Of a DNA stretch of 34,707 nt, positions 1 to 7,906 are shown one piece after another; positions within the stretch are counted from its first letter, which is position 1; the number at the start of each line of letters is the position of its first letter. Under the pieces are notes generated by a model that saw only the letters and a list, made by a program, of their open reading frames with translations, searched no databases and was not told the DNA's origin. Source of the DNA: Candidatus Latescibacterota bacterium. GTDB lineage: Bacteria > Latescibacterota > UBA2968 > GCA-2709665. Position numbers and translations under genes: made by a program. The stretch covers positions 1 through 34,707 of the forward strand of contig JAGWBX010000022.1 of NCBI GenBank assembly GCA_021295655.1, written 5' to 3'.

Positions 1-104
1 GGACGTGAACTGAAAGCATGTCCTTTTTGATGACCGTTACGCCCCGTTTCAGGGGTTTTCGTCGCGTCGCCGAGTTGTTTTTTTTCGTATTTATTGGGGC
101 TAAT
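1..104 (+). repeat. Dispersed intergenic repeat, copy 1
   Basis: This stretch aligns end to end with 12240-12341, allowing one 2-base gap. Both copies share an uninterrupted 19-base core ending in the stem-loop GCCCC-GTTTCA-GGGG (41-55 here), and a second shared block CGCGTCGCC. The match starts at the first base of the window, so the element may extend upstream. In this copy the repeat also encodes the first ~29 residues of the open frame that follows; in copy 2 the same frame stops soon after. I therefore read it as a DNA or RNA element, not primarily as coding sequence. Confidence 0.75.
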
Positions 105-980
105 GCGGCGGACGGCCACGCCGAGAACTTTACCCGAGGGAAGTTAGCCAACTTGGACCGGATCTATGACAACGACGCGGCCTTTGCAGGCCACTTGGGT
201 TCAGTTGTCCGTAACCATCTGGGGGACGGCCGGATCCAGACTTGCGTCAGGTTTAACTTGGACTGTGGGAGGTGCGGACACGCGGCTTGGTCGGAACTCT
301 GGCACTCGGACTTCACGAACAGCTTTCCTGGCGAGAATGGGTCCTGTTCCTACGCGCCCATCAATCCAGTCGATGGAGATCCGCAAACGGGCTGGTCCGA
401 AGGTGCCGAGGGTGTCGGCATTGGGGTCAAAGTGATCGTCCCGGCGCTCCTCGACCTGAGCCGACCGGTCAGAATCCGGGCCGGCTACGACAAGTCCCCT
501 GAACTCTTTTCGGCAAACAGAAGGCCGAAGAGGATTCGAGTGACCGTGTTGCGTTTGCGGGCGGAAGAGCCAGACGCGCATGACGCGTCCGGGTGCAGTT
601 ACTCCGCATATGTGGAGCCTGTCGCGGTCGCCGCGCACGAGATCTCCCTGCGCGACTTCAACGGCTACCAGGCGCTACCGCTACCTGAGTTTCAGGTTGA
701 ACACTACCTGGAGTATCCCAGGGCATGGTTGAAGATGGTGGATGCACCAGCAGAAGGTGACTGCCGGGCAGGCGGACGTATTCGTCGAGGGGCATCTCAG
801 CGTCGACCGTGCGGACCTCAAAGCTGGTCTCCTTGCCGTCGTTTCCCGGCCGCAATTTCACCCGACTTCCTGCGGGGACACGGGCCGCTGCTCGGCGGCG
901 GAGACACGGGCGGCTTCAATGACGACCATGGCCTGCCGCACGCTCTCGGCGGTGACGGCCAGCGCGGCTCGGCCGGCTAG
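18..980 (+). CDS. NADase-type glycan-binding domain protein, 3' end lost
   Basis: Residues ~108-240 read as an NADase-type glycan-binding (discoidin-like) domain: a VDGDPQTGWSEG block, then GVGIGVKVIV, then GYDKSPELFSANRRPKRIRV, a family-typical order. Such domains sit on exported or surface proteins and are thought to bind glycans. Residues ~18-36 (VAELFFFVFIGANAADGHA) resemble a signal peptide, but they are encoded inside a dispersed repeat, so the true start is uncertain. The homologous part stops near base 737 (…RAWLKM); from there to 980 the frame is Arg/Pro/Gly-rich and lies over a minus-strand fragment and the end of the oxidoreductase gene, so it is probably out-of-context reading. 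I see the remains of a gene whose last ~20 domain residues were lost at a junction. The domain call is fairly secure; an intact product is not. Confidence 0.55.
   Translation: MSFLMTVTPRFRGFRRVAELFFFVFIGANAADGHAENFTRGKLANLDRIYDNDAAFAGHLGSVVRNHLGDGRIQTCVRFNLDCGRCGHAAWSELWHSDFTNSFPGENGSCSYAPINPVDGDPQTGWSEGAEGVGIGVKVIVPALLDLSRPVRIRAGYDKSPELFSANRRPKRIRVTVLRLRAEEPDAHDASGCSYSAYVEPVAVAAHEISLRDFNGYQALPLPEFQVEHYLEYPRAWLKMVDAPAEGDCRAGGRIRRGASQRRPCGPQSWSPCRRFPAAISPDFLRGHGPLLGGGDTGGFNDDHGLPHALGGDGQRGSAG
740..861 (-). pseudogene. 5' fragment of an unidentified gene coupled to the oxidoreductase
   Basis: An ATG at 861 overlaps the TGA stop of the oxidoreductase gene (ATGA), as in translationally coupled operon genes. 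About 40 plausible residues follow (MKLRPGNDGKETSFEV, then VDAEMPLDEYVRLPG). The frame then runs antisense into the glycan-binding gene near base 740, where the homology of that opposite-strand gene also ends. The simplest reading is a deletion or rearrangement junction at about 735-745 joining two gene fragments tail to tail. The product is not recognisable from 40 residues, and chance openness of the frame remains possible. Confidence 0.35.
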
Positions 981-1895
981 CGCGTCGGCGATGTTTTCGT
1001 AGTAGGAACGCCAGCGGCCGGGTGCCGTCTCAATGACGGTCTCCTCCGCTGACCTATAGAGGCGGGCGTAGTGCTCGGGCGCTTCTTCGGCTGCGTCGAT
1101 ATCGCCGGCGATCATGGCCTTTTCCTGTGGGTCAACGCCCTCTTTGACCAGCGCGCCTTCCGTGCCCAGCACGTACCAGCGCGGCTTGGCTTTGCTCGCC
1201 AGCGACGAGGTCTCCACGCGCGCTTCGACGCCGTTGGAAAAGTGGAGCACGGCCAGCGCGTGGGACTCGACGTCAATGCTGAGCGAATCGCCGGAGTGGA
1301 GGGAGGCGTAAACCCTTGCGAGCGGCGCATCGATAAGCTGGAGTGCTTGATCGACCAGATGTGCGCCTAAATCGAGGAATTTGCCGCCGCCGCGCCGCGC
1401 GATGCTGCGCCAACCACGCGGGGGGCCGTATTGGCCCCAGAACATCTCCAGCAAAAAGGGCTCGCCGACAAGCCCTTGAGCCATCGCGTCTTTAACGGCG
1501 AGGAAATCGCCGTCCCACCGGCGGTTCTGAAAGACGCTGAGCAGGCGGTCGTGCGCCTGGCTGGCGGCAATCATCTGGTCGGCCTCGGCCATGCTCAGGC
1601 ACATGGGTTTGTCGGTGACGACGTGTTTACCCGCCGCTAGCGCTTGGATCGCGTGCGGGGCGTGGAGGTCGTTGGGCGTGGCGAGGACGACTAAATCGAC
1701 GGCCGGGTCGGCCAGCACTTCGTCGAAGCGGCGGAAGGTCTTTACCCCCAGGTCGCGCTGAATCTGGTCGCGGGCCTCCGGCCGGCTGGTGGCAATGCCG
1801 TAGAGGTTCAGGCCGCTGGCCAGCCCCACGAGATAGGCGTGGAAGCAGCGGCCGGCAAAGCCGTAACCGATAACGACGACATTGGGTTTTTCCAT
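858..1895 (-). CDS. Gfo/Idh/MocA family NAD(P)-dependent oxidoreductase
   Basis: 345 residues, normal for the family, which oxidises or reduces sugars, inositols and related polyols in the cytoplasm. The N-terminus has the Rossmann dinucleotide-binding turn GYGFAG (10-15). The substrate-side motif usually written EKP appears as TDKP (94-97). The C-terminal Gfo/Idh/MocA domain contains GGGKFLDLGAHLVDQALQL, which carries the usual catalytic-site Asp and His. The start at 1895 follows AGGT at a 6-base spacing and sits behind a good promoter (1944-1972). The substrate cannot be told from sequence. The gene stands alone except for the 40-codon fragment overlapping its stop. Confidence 0.93.
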   Translation of the reverse strand: MEKPNVVVIGYGFAGRCFHAYLVGLASGLNLYGIATSRPEARDQIQRDLGVKTFRRFDEVLADPAVDLVVLATPNDLHAPHAIQALAAGKHVVTDKPMCLSMAEADQMIAASQAHDRLLSVFQNRRWDGDFLAVKDAMAQGLVGEPFLLEMFWGQYGPPRGWRSIARRGGGKFLDLGAHLVDQALQLIDAPLARVYASLHSGDSLSIDVESHALAVLHFSNGVEARVETSSLASKAKPRWYVLGTEGALVKEGVDPQEKAMIAGDIDAAEEAPEHYARLYRSAEETVIETAPGRWRSYYENIADALAGRAALAVTAESVRQAMVVIEAARVSAAEQRPVSPQEVG

Positions 1896-1943
1896 GATTT
1901 TACCTGCGAAACGGGCTTTTTTGCGGCCGACAAGCGGGCACTA

Positions 1944-1972
1944 ATATTATGAAAACTCAAAGGTTTGGGCAA
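1944..1972 (-). promoter_or_regulatory. Sigma-70-like promoter of the oxidoreductase gene
   Basis: On the minus strand TTGCCC (1972-1967) is followed, after 17 bases, by TAATAT (1949-1944). The start codon lies about 48 bases downstream. The surrounding DNA is AT-rich compared with the genes. Confidence 0.5.
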
Positions 1973-1989
1973 GTTTTCAAGAGGAGCGC

Positions 1990-2009
1990 AATGCGGATGA
2001 ATCCGCATT
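1990..2009. repeat. Near-perfect palindrome between two divergent genes
   Basis: AATGCGGAT-GA-ATCCGCATT: two 9-base arms around 2 bases. It lies between the promoter of the oxidoreductase and the start of the WD40 pseudogene, so it could be an operator or simply a small mobile palindrome. No T-run follows, so it is not a terminator. Confidence 0.5.
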
Positions 2010-2030
2010 CAACCAAATGAGTATCCCAGA

Positions 2031-2571
2031 ATGAAAAAGTTTCCGATGTTCAGCCTCGTCCTCTTGTTCGTCGGCGTCCTGTTCGCGCAGGACATCCGCG
2101 CCCAGGACCACACCCGCTGGGGATTACCCGAAGGGGCGCTCGCCCGCCTGGGCAAAGGAAGGATCGCCGAGGTGGCCTATTCGCCGGACGGCACGCTGGC
2201 GGTGGCCAGCACCATCGGCATCTGACTGTACGATGCCGCCACCAGGACCGAACTCTCCCTAGTCACGGGACATACGTGGGTTGTCCACTCGGTGTCGTTC
2301 TCCCCCGGATGGTCAGACCCTGGCCAGCTGCAGTTCGGACGGTACGATTCTACTTTGGGACATGACGCCTTATGTCACTCCCCTAACCCATGCTGCCGAC
2401 TTTGATAACGACGGGACCGTCGGATTTTCCGACTTTCTGCAATTCGCCGCGAAATTCGGCCTGAGCCGGGGCGACGCGGGCTATGACGCTCGGTTCGATC
2501 TGGACGGCGACGGCACGATCGGGTTCAGCGACTTTCTGATCCTTGCAGGCAGCTTCGGGAAGGGTTCGTGA
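2031..2571 (+). pseudogene. Secreted WD40 protein with dockerin-like calcium repeats (broken)
   Basis: The reading begins with a signal peptide (MKKFPMFSLVLLFVGVLFA, cleavage near AQDIRA). WD40 blades follow (AEVAYSPDGTLAVAS; VSFSP-DGQTLASCSSDGTILLWD), then two EF-hand/dockerin-like motifs (DFDNDGTVGFSDFLQFAAKFG and DLDGDGTIGFSDFLILAGSFG). Two lesions break it: TGA at 2223-2225 where a WD40 blade expects Trp before LYDAATR, and one extra G at 2307/2308 that shifts the frame from SFSPG to DGQTLAS. Too few blades remain for a propeller, so internal repeats have probably also been deleted. The dockerin-like pair resembles C-terminal modules common in Latescibacterota/Poribacteria-type secreted proteins. 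The intact ancestor would have been exported. Confidence 0.8.
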
Positions 2572-2615
2572 GCCGTCTGGGTTGTACTCCACCAACAACC
2601 CGGGAAGAAATAAAA

Positions 2616-2638
2616 AAGCGCCCGAGGTGCGGACGCTT
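2616..2638 (-). terminator. Rho-independent terminator of the creatininase/M81 operon
   Basis: On the minus strand AAGCGTCCG-CACCT-CGGGCGCTT forms a 9-bp stem with one G-U pair, followed by TTTTATTT. It lies 28 bases past the creatininase stop codon. Confidence 0.8.
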
Positions 2639-2665
2639 CAGTGGTCTGTTTCCTTGCCGGCAGGT

Positions 2666-3439
2666 TCAATCCAAATGTCCGCTCCGATGAAACGCAACGA
2701 AGAAGTCGGACACCTTGCCGATAATAATCTCCAGCATAGCCCGTCCCTCCTCGACGGTGGCCTCCGCCGGGTTATCCGTGTAACCCACACCCGCCTGCCA
2801 TTCGCCGTGGACCTGGACCACCGCGCCCGAGAGGCCAACGTCCAGGCCGGCATCGTCGTGCACGTCGCCGCTCATTGCACCCAGCGCTTCCCGGTTCACA
2901 AGGTCGGGCCGGACCGCCATCATCATCGCCGCCTCGAATCGCCCTGCATGGCCCGGAATGACCTTTGACGGCATGACCCCGGTGAGCGCATCGCGCGCAA
3001 TGTTCCAGTAATCGCCAGTCGCCACGGCGGCCGGATTACCCAGGCGGTTCACGAAGTCCTGCCCCACGAGTCCGTTCGGGTTGGAATTCCCCCCGTGGCC
3101 GTTCAAGACCACGAGCCGTTTGAACCCGCTTCGCACGAGACCGTCGAGAACGTCGGTCACGGCCTTGACGAACGTGGTGGTCCTGAAAGACAACACCCCC
3201 GGAAACGGATGGTGATGATGGGAATTGCCGAACTGCAGCGTTGGCGCCACCACGACAGGCACGTGTTCGTTTGCACGGGCCGCGCCCTCCCGCGCAACCG
3301 TCCCGCACAGAACGGTGTCCGTACACACAGGAAGGTGGGGTCCGTGCTGCTCAATGGCCGCCGTGGGCAGCACTGCCGTGGCCGAGGGTGCAACCTCACG
3401 AATCTCCTCCCGGGTCATCTCTTCGAATAGAAAGGACAA
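2666..3439 (-). CDS. Creatininase family amidohydrolase
   Basis: The family contains creatinine amidohydrolase and MftE, metal-dependent hydrolases of cyclic or peptide amides. Visible motifs: AIEQHGPHLPVCTD (metal ligands E30, H32, D41), the histidine-rich GNSHHHHPFPG, and NGHGGN, in family order. I choose a TTG start at 3439 because AGGAGG lies 7 bases upstream and the product (257 residues) then has the usual length and begins MSFLFEEMTREEI. Longer in-frame starts add a low-complexity Arg-rich leader. It follows the M81 peptidase by 132 bases on the same strand and ends just before a terminator, so the two are likely one transcript. The substrate is unknown; pairing with an M81 enzyme suggests degradation of an amide- or peptide-containing compound. 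Confidence 0.9.
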   Translation of the reverse strand: MSFLFEEMTREEIREVAPSATAVLPTAAIEQHGPHLPVCTDTVLCGTVAREGAARANEHVPVVVAPTLQFGNSHHHHPFPGVLSFRTTTFVKAVTDVLDGLVRSGFKRLVVLNGHGGNSNPNGLVGQDFVNRLGNPAAVATGDYWNIARDALTGVMPSKVIPGHAGRFEAAMMMAVRPDLVNREALGAMSGDVHDDAGLDVGLSGAVVQVHGEWQAGVGYTDNPAEATVEEGRAMLEIIIGKVSDFFVAFHRSGHLD

Positions 3440-3571
3440 GGACCATCCTCCTGTTTTTGCAGTTGTCGATCGGATCTGATTGCGACACTGCCTCGTGAAC
3501 CGGCAGCCTGAACGCGCGGCAGATGAGCGCGCCCCACCCATTCGCCGCCCGGCCAATTTCATCAGATGCAG

Positions 3572-5044
3572 CTATATCTCCTCGAACGGATACAACGGCC
3601 GCCTGCGATGGCGAAACTCGAATTTGCGCATATCCGCCGCCGTCGCGCCGGGTGTGTCCACGCGTATCAGACGCGTGCACACGGGTGCGTACGCCGCCAC
3701 GGGCGCGTGCACCCCCTTGGCGACGATCACGTCGAACGCTGCAGGACGCAGGTCGCAATGGGTCATCACGCCCAGACTCACCGGCACGACCCGCCTCGAG
3801 GTCAGACTGATCGTCAAGCCGGTATCCGTCTCCACCACGGCCGTCTGACCCATGTCGAACGCCGTCCGCCCGCCATGCCGGATCTCGGACTCCGTAAACC
3901 GACCGCTGTAGAGGCCCCGCACACTGACCGTCGCCTCCAGAGGCGGACCGTGCAACTCGTCAGTCTTTCCACCCATCCGCAGCGTCACCCGGCGGCCCAC
4001 CCCCGCCGCAGCCGCTTTTGACACGGACTCCCTGTCGTACACGCAAACGAACCCTCTCGAATTGCGTCGCCGATGCAGTTCGTGAGCAAGCATTGTCCCG
4101 TCAGCAGCCGATCCGCCACCCGTGTTGTCTCCCATGTCCAGCAGGCAGACCGGGCCGTCTGTCGCCAGCGCCACGTCCACCGCCTCCCGGATGCCGATAA
4201 ATTCACCCCTGAAGTCACTGCGAAAGGTGTGGAGATGATCCGCAAGTTCACCGGCGACGGCTTCCGCGAGGGCGGCATTTCCATCCGTCACCGCAATCAT
4301 CGCAGTCCCCATCTCCGGCACGTCGGCGTAGGGGAATCCAAGCACAATGCTGTTCGACAACACGCCCGGCCGATCCAGAAGGCGATCGGCAAGTTCATAC
4401 ATCGGCCGGCACGGAGCGGCGCCTGTCAACTGCCGTTCAATATTGATGGCGATCGGCGGAAACGCGCCGGCCTGGGTGGGTTTTATCTCGCCTCGAAGCG
4501 TCCGCGCCATCAGCCGCGACGCCTGCAGCCCCACCGCTTTCTGGTCCAGATGGGGATTGCTGCGATAGGCAATGGTCGCGTCGCATGCGGCAATCATCCT
4601 CTCCGAAAGGTTCGCGTGCGGATCGATCGTGCAGATGATGGGCGGATCCTCCCCGACGATGCGCCTCAGCCGGGACAGCCAGTATCCGTCCAGGTCCCAA
4701 TAGTCCTCTCCTGCACCCACGTTCGCCCCGTGCGGCGCCACCAGCCAGCCGTCCAGTTCTCCGGCCCGTTCAACCTGTTCGAACATCATCCGCATCAGCG
4801 CGTCGCAGGTGTCCTTCGTAATCCTGCCGGAGGGCTCCGTGCCGGCGTAAAAGAGCGGTACCGCTTCGATGCCCGACTCGGCCAGCCCCGCGAAAAATCC
4901 GCTCACCTCGTTCAGCCCGTCTTCGAAAACGTCCGCCACTTCGTTTCCGATCAGAATCCGGCTCGACCGGAACATTTCCAATGTGGTGGGCGTACCGATG
5001 AACGTATTGGACTCGTGGATCAATGAAAGAATGCCTACGCGCAT
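3572..5044 (-). CDS. M81 family (MlrC/microcystinase C-like) metallopeptidase
   Basis: 490 residues, the usual two-domain M81 length. The N-terminal domain has the signature start RVGILSLIHESNTF, then APHGANVGAGEDYWDLDG, IDPHANLS and AYRSNPHLD, which hold the zinc-binding Asp/His residues. The C-terminal half has DMGDNTGGGSAADGT, typical of the MlrC C-domain. MlrC opens linear microcystin fragments, but most homologues have no known substrate. I choose ATG 5044, preceded by AGGGA at 8 bases, over an in-frame GTG at 5065. A strong promoter lies at 5188-5216, giving a leader of ~137 bases. The creatininase-family gene follows in the same direction. Confidence 0.93.
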   Translation of the reverse strand: MRVGILSLIHESNTFIGTPTTLEMFRSSRILIGNEVADVFEDGLNEVSGFFAGLAESGIEAVPLFYAGTEPSGRITKDTCDALMRMMFEQVERAGELDGWLVAPHGANVGAGEDYWDLDGYWLSRLRRIVGEDPPIICTIDPHANLSERMIAACDATIAYRSNPHLDQKAVGLQASRLMARTLRGEIKPTQAGAFPPIAINIERQLTGAAPCRPMYELADRLLDRPGVLSNSIVLGFPYADVPEMGTAMIAVTDGNAALAEAVAGELADHLHTFRSDFRGEFIGIREAVDVALATDGPVCLLDMGDNTGGGSAADGTMLAHELHRRRNSRGFVCVYDRESVSKAAAAGVGRRVTLRMGGKTDELHGPPLEATVSVRGLYSGRFTESEIRHGGRTAFDMGQTAVVETDTGLTISLTSRRVVPVSLGVMTHCDLRPAAFDVIVAKGVHAPVAAYAPVCTRLIRVDTPGATAADMRKFEFRHRRRPLYPFEEI

Positions 5045-5187
5045 ATCGAGGTTCCCTGGACGCACCGAATGGCGGGAGTTGGGTATCGTCGGGCAATGGG
5101 ACGCGGATCCGCTGAGGCAGGACTCCGCGGATCGGTGGATTTCCCGTCCCGGGAGTCGCGGTCGACGGTCCCTGAAAGCCGTGCTGT

Positions 5188-5216
5188 AATATAGACGTTA
5201 AATGTCCCGAAATCAA
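5188..5216 (-). promoter_or_regulatory. Sigma-70-like promoter for M81 and creatininase
   Basis: On the minus strand TTGATT (5216-5211), a 17-base spacer, then TATATT (5193-5188). Both boxes are close to consensus with ideal spacing. Confidence 0.6.
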
Positions 5217-5374
5217 ACAGCTCCTGATGAGGATGGGATACGTGAACGATGCGTTTAACCAACCTGATCCTGGCTGTTAATTCAGATCCGCTTATGGTTG
5301 TATATCCCGAACCTTATTATAAACCAACATACAGTATATGGGCAATTTTAACAAAAATATCTAATGGATTCGTC

Positions 5375-5403
5375 TTGCCATAACAGCCTGAATACCATAT
5401 ATT
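5375..5403 (+). promoter_or_regulatory. Sigma-70-like promoter of the CBS/2-oxoacid oxidoreductase operon
   Basis: TTGCCA (5375-5380), a 17-base spacer and TATATT (5398-5403). The predicted transcript would start near 5410, inside the stem-loop that follows, about 67 bases before the first start codon. Confidence 0.6.
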
Positions 5404-5404
5404 A

Positions 5405-5429
5405 AAGCCGGATAAGATAAGCCCGGCTT
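5405..5429 (+). other. Stem-loop at the 5' end of the CBS/oxidoreductase transcript
   Basis: AAGCCGG (5405-5411) pairs perfectly with CCGGCTT (5423-5429) around an 11-base loop. No T-run follows, so it is not a normal terminator. It overlaps the predicted transcription start and could be an operator or a 5' RNA structure. Confidence 0.45.
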
Positions 5430-5476
5430 ATTGTTGTGTGAGGCCGGGAGGGGCGTATCAATCCCGGAGGAACCAG

Positions 5477-5944
5477 ATGGACCTTAAAGAGAGCATTCAC
5501 ACCGCTCAGATAACACAAGTCGACCTGTCTTATTACGTTGAGACGGAACATGGCACGCGGGCCGGGGACGTACTCGCCAAAATGAAGGCGAGCCACAGGA
5601 AATGCGCGCTTGTTATGAGACACGGCCGGCTGATCGGCATCTTCACCGAACGCGATATCATGAAAAAAGTGGCGGGTAACCCGCTAAGCAGCGAGGCGCC
5701 GATCGATGAGCTGATGACGCCCGATCCTGAGACGATCGACGCGGACATGAACATCCTGGACGCAACCAGGGTGATCGCCTCGAACCGCTACCGGTACATG
5801 CCGGTAACGAACAAAGAGGGCAAGGTCCTGGGTACGTTGACCTATTATGCCATAATCAAATACATTTGCGATTATTTCCCGCAGGAAATCTACAACCAGC
5901 CGCCCGTGCCGGACGTGTTTGCCAAGGCCCGCGCCGGCGCCTAG
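5477..5944 (+). CDS. Stand-alone CBS-domain pair protein
   Basis: 155 residues forming one Bateman module. The first CBS repeat includes ALVMRHGRLIGIFTERDIM; the second runs from IDELMTPDPETIDADMNI to RYRYMPVTNKEGKVLGTLTY. The tail DYFPQEIYNQPP is common at the end of small bacterial CBS proteins. Such pairs bind adenine nucleotides or S-adenosylmethionine and act as energy sensors. The start at 5477 has GGAGG 6 bases upstream. It is the first gene of the operon with the oxidoreductase subunits (56-base gap to the next start). The beta subunit carries a second CBS pair, so this protein probably senses a nucleotide for, or docks onto, that enzyme. No enzymatic domain is present. Confidence 0.92.
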   Translation: MDLKESIHTAQITQVDLSYYVETEHGTRAGDVLAKMKASHRKCALVMRHGRLIGIFTERDIMKKVAGNPLSSEAPIDELMTPDPETIDADMNILDATRVIASNRYRYMPVTNKEGKVLGTLTYYAIIKYICDYFPQEIYNQPPVPDVFAKARAGA

Positions 5945-6000
5945 CGCGGGTGATCTTCTTCTCCAGACCGCAGGCCAATTGTACCGGGAGGTCTATAGAG

Positions 6001-7875
6001 ATGGCCGAAACAGCCGTCGAGGAAATTGACGAAGAAGCCGAACTGCTGGACGAATTGAACGACGTGGAATCCATTGCGGTCCGATTTGCGGGCGACTCCG
6101 GCGACGGCAGCCAGTTCATTGGAGGTGAATTCGCCAACACGTCCGCCATTGTGGGCAATGACATCAGCACCATGCCGGACTACCCCGCTGAAATCCGGGC
6201 TCCGGCGGGCACATTGCCGGGCATAAGCGGATTTCAGGTCCGCATATCCAGCGAAGACATCTACACGCCGGGCGACGAGCCCCAGGTGCTCGTTGCCATG
6301 AACCCGGCCGCGCTCAGGGCCAACCTGCAGGATCTGCCGCCGGGCGGCGTGGTCATTACCAATTCCAATAACTTCACACGAAACAACCTGCGCAAGGCCG
6401 GCTATGAGACCGACCCGCTGGATGACGGATCGCTGGAGGGCTATCGTGTCTGCAAGGTTCCGTTGACAACGTTGCACAAGCGGGCGGTTGCCGGTGTCGA
6501 GGGCCTGTCCAACCGGCAGATCGATATGATGAAAAACTGCTTCGCCCTCGGACTTGCATACTGGATCTTCGACCGTCCGCTGGAACCGACCATCCGCATG
6601 CTGGAAGAGAAATTCGCCAGCCGCCCGAACGTCGTTGAAGGCAACGTAACCACCCTGAGGGCCGGATACAACTACGGTGAAACCACAGAACAGTTTCAGT
6701 TTCGGTACAAGATCCCCAAAGCCGTGGTCGAACCCGGAACGTATCGCGCCGTTACCGGCGCCCAGGCCACCGCGATGGGCTTCGTCACCGCGGCGCACAA
6801 GGCCGGCAAGACCCTGTTTTACGGCAGTTACCCAATCACCCCCGCCAGCGTCCTGCTTGAAGCGCTTGCCGCCCTGAAGAACTTCGACGTGCGCACGTTC
6901 CAGGCCGAAGACGAGATTGCAGCCATCGGCTCCGCCATCGGCGCCGCGTTCGGCGGCGCGTTTGCCGCAACAGGCACCAGCGGCCCGGGCGTTGCGCTGA
7001 AGAGCGAAGCCATCAACCTGGCGCTTGTGCTGGAATTGCCGCTGGTTGTCGCCAACTTCCAGCGGGGAGGGCCCAGCACGGGACTTCCCACGAAAACGGA
7101 GCAGTCCGACCTGCTCCAATGCATGTTCGGCCGCAATGGCGAGAGTCCGGTTCCCATTGTCGCGCCGGCCACGGCCTCCGATTGCTTCAACCTGGGCATC
7201 GAGGCCTTTCGCATCGCCGTAGAAAGCATGTCGCCGGTCTTCTTCCTGTCCGACGGCTATCTGAACAACAGTTCCGAACCGTGGAAGGTCCCCGATCCCA
7301 ACGACATAGATACCATCGACGTCGAACATCGAACGGACCCTGAGGACTTTCAACCGTACACGAGGAACGTGCAGACCCTTTCGCGCCCCTGGGCGCTTCC
7401 CGGCACGCCCGGTTTGGAGCACCGGATCGGCGGGTTGGGTAAACAGGACGGCACGGGAAACGTCTCTTACGATCCAAAAGACCACGAACACATGGTCAGG
7501 GTCCGGGCGGAAAAAGTGGCGCGAATCGCCAATCGGATTCCAGGGCAGGATGTGTTCGGACCAAAGACAGGCGACCTGCTTGTCGTTGGTTGGGGCAGCA
7601 CTTTCGGCGCGATCAGGTCTGCAGTACGCCGCGCGGTTTCCAACGGCCGGTCGGTCGCCCATGCCCACATCCGATATCTGAACCCGTTTCCGGCGAACCT
7701 GGAGAGTCTGCTTCTGCTTTATCGAAAGATCCTGGTTCCCGAGATCAATGGCGGGCAGCTTTCCCTCCTGCTCAACGCCAGGTATCCTTTACGTGTCATC
7801 AGCTATCCCAAAGTCCAGGGGCAGCCTTTCAAGATTTCTGAAATTGCAGACAAAATCGACGAGTTGCTGGACTAG
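6001..7875 (+). CDS. korA: 2-oxoacid:ferredoxin oxidoreductase, fused gamma-alpha subunit
   Basis: 624 residues in KorA arrangement: an N-terminal gamma domain (from VRFAGDSGDGSQFIGGEFA, ~residues 24-200) followed by the alpha domain. The alpha domain has the YPITPAS substrate-pocket motif (277-283), the TGTSGPG loop (324-330) and GPSTGLPTKTEQ. With the beta subunit it would oxidatively decarboxylate a 2-oxoacid with coenzyme A and reduce ferredoxin, or run in reverse for CO2 fixation. The exact substrate (2-oxoglutarate, pyruvate or branched-chain) cannot be fixed by eye; the fused gamma-alpha form is most like 2-oxoglutarate enzymes. The start at 6001 is set by GGGAGG 9 bases upstream; the frame is open further 5' over the end of the CBS gene. 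The beta gene follows after 31 bases. Confidence 0.92.
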   Translation: MAETAVEEIDEEAELLDELNDVESIAVRFAGDSGDGSQFIGGEFANTSAIVGNDISTMPDYPAEIRAPAGTLPGISGFQVRISSEDIYTPGDEPQVLVAMNPAALRANLQDLPPGGVVITNSNNFTRNNLRKAGYETDPLDDGSLEGYRVCKVPLTTLHKRAVAGVEGLSNRQIDMMKNCFALGLAYWIFDRPLEPTIRMLEEKFASRPNVVEGNVTTLRAGYNYGETTEQFQFRYKIPKAVVEPGTYRAVTGAQATAMGFVTAAHKAGKTLFYGSYPITPASVLLEALAALKNFDVRTFQAEDEIAAIGSAIGAAFGGAFAATGTSGPGVALKSEAINLALVLELPLVVANFQRGGPSTGLPTKTEQSDLLQCMFGRNGESPVPIVAPATASDCFNLGIEAFRIAVESMSPVFFLSDGYLNNSSEPWKVPDPNDIDTIDVEHRTDPEDFQPYTRNVQTLSRPWALPGTPGLEHRIGGLGKQDGTGNVSYDPKDHEHMVRVRAEKVARIANRIPGQDVFGPKTGDLLVVGWGSTFGAIRSAVRRAVSNGRSVAHAHIRYLNPFPANLESLLLLYRKILVPEINGGQLSLLLNARYPLRVISYPKVQGQPFKISEIADKIDELLD

Positions 7876-7906
7876 CAGCCCGTACCCTGAATCTGGAGAA
7901 CGATCC

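Larger units (their letters stand above)
5045..5476. other. Divergent intergenic region between M81 and CBS operons
   Basis: 432 bases without a gene, clearly AT-rich from 5270 to 5405. It holds a minus-strand promoter for M81 (5188-5216), a plus-strand promoter for the CBS/oxidoreductase operon (5375-5403) and a leader stem-loop (5405-5429). I see no small gene or RNA of a known family in the rest. Confidence 0.6.

Noticed and set aside
2223..2225. In-frame TGA as a selenocysteine codon in the WD40 reading frame, tempting because selABC are present
   Set aside because: WD40 blades expect Trp here (TGG to TGA is one change), the same reading also has a frameshift, and no redox context or clear SECIS hairpin follows.
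5941..7668. Long minus-strand open frame (575 codons) opposite korA
   Set aside because: It is antisense to a clearly conserved enzyme; long antisense frames are common in GC-rich coding DNA. The same holds for the long plus-strand frames opposite the M81, sulfatase, selA, GWxTD and adaptor genes.
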